A DNA stretch of 5,487 bases from the NCBI GenBank assembly GCA_900545745.1, contig URAD01000050.1, positions 1-5,487 of the forward strand, read 5' to 3'. The translations under genes and the position numbers were made by a program. The number at the start of each line of letters is the position of its first letter. Within the stretch, counting starts at the first letter, position 1. The notes under the pieces were generated by a model, which saw nothing but the letters and a program-made list of their open reading frames with translations, did no database searches and was not told the DNA's origin. Origin of the DNA: an uncultured Collinsella sp. Lineage in GTDB: Bacteria > Actinomycetota > Coriobacteriia > Coriobacteriales > Coriobacteriaceae. Below are positions 5,393 to 5,487 of this stretch, piece after piece.

Positions 5393-5425
5393 AATGTGAC
5401 AAAAGAACTGTCCCTTTGTCACATT
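5393..5425. repeat. 33-bp palindromic repeat, copy 3
   Basis: The right arm (5410-5425) is identical to that of the copy at 1887-1919. The left arm (5393-5408, AATGTGACAAAAGAAC) has two G to A changes. Both changes leave G-U pairs in minus-strand RNA, so a transcript of the upstream minus-strand gene could still fold the full hairpin. It begins 8 bp past that gene's stop codon. Confidence 0.88.
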
Positions 5426-5433
5426 GCGCTCGA

Positions 5434-5487
5434 CTACTCGTCGACGATCTCGGCAAGCCAGACGTTCAGCGTATCGACCTCGGGGCA
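5434..5487 (-). CDS. C-terminal end of an unidentified protein, partial
   Basis: Read on the minus strand from the right edge, 17 codons end at a TAG (5436-5434) and give CPEVDTLNVWLAEIVDE. The codon choice is typical of the other genes here, and a palindrome starts 8 bp after the stop, as after the ATPase gene. The fragment is too short to name. The opposite strand is also open over these bases, so the call rests on composition and context. Confidence 0.5.
   Translation of the reverse strand, partial: CPEVDTLNVWLAEIVDE

Overview
The window is GC-rich bacterial DNA. Its genes are close-packed with good Shine-Dalgarno sites, and its gene boundaries are unusually rich in palindromic repeats. 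The composition, the protein styles and a 33-bp palindrome built around GGGACTGTCCC suggest a gut actinobacterium of the Coriobacteriia, perhaps a Collinsella relative. This is inference from composition and memory, not a database result.

Layout from left to right. (1) 1-733, minus strand: the N-terminal 244 residues of an aldose 1-epimerase-like protein, cut by the window edge. (2) 847-1716, minus: an unrecognised single-pass membrane protein with a long acidic N-terminal tail and a beta-rich C-terminal domain. (3) 1717-1976: a divergent intergenic region holding an 18-bp-arm dyad, a perfect 33-bp palindrome and a small operator-like palindrome. (4) 1977-3218, plus: a 12-segment MFS efflux transporter, probably starting at a TTG. 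(5) 3264-3710, plus: a low-molecular-weight protein tyrosine phosphatase, 45 nt after the transporter and probably in its operon. (6) 3711-3887: a convergent intergenic region with a 21-bp-arm inverted repeat, an extra upstream half copy of its arm, and a second 33-bp palindrome. (7) 3888-5249, minus: an AAA_14/DUF4143 ATPase. (8) 5250-5433: the ATPase upstream region, with three 17-bp direct repeats at an exact 33-bp period and a third 33-bp palindrome. (9) 5434-5487, minus: the last 17 codons of another gene.

The protein-coding genes are of known general types except the membrane protein at 847-1716. They do not form one recognisable pathway. The unusual signal is in the non-coding DNA: three unrelated repeat architectures sit in the boundaries, and the phased direct repeats upstream of the ATPase are the best candidate for an undescribed control system. 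No RNA gene, CRISPR array, transposase or integrase is visible.
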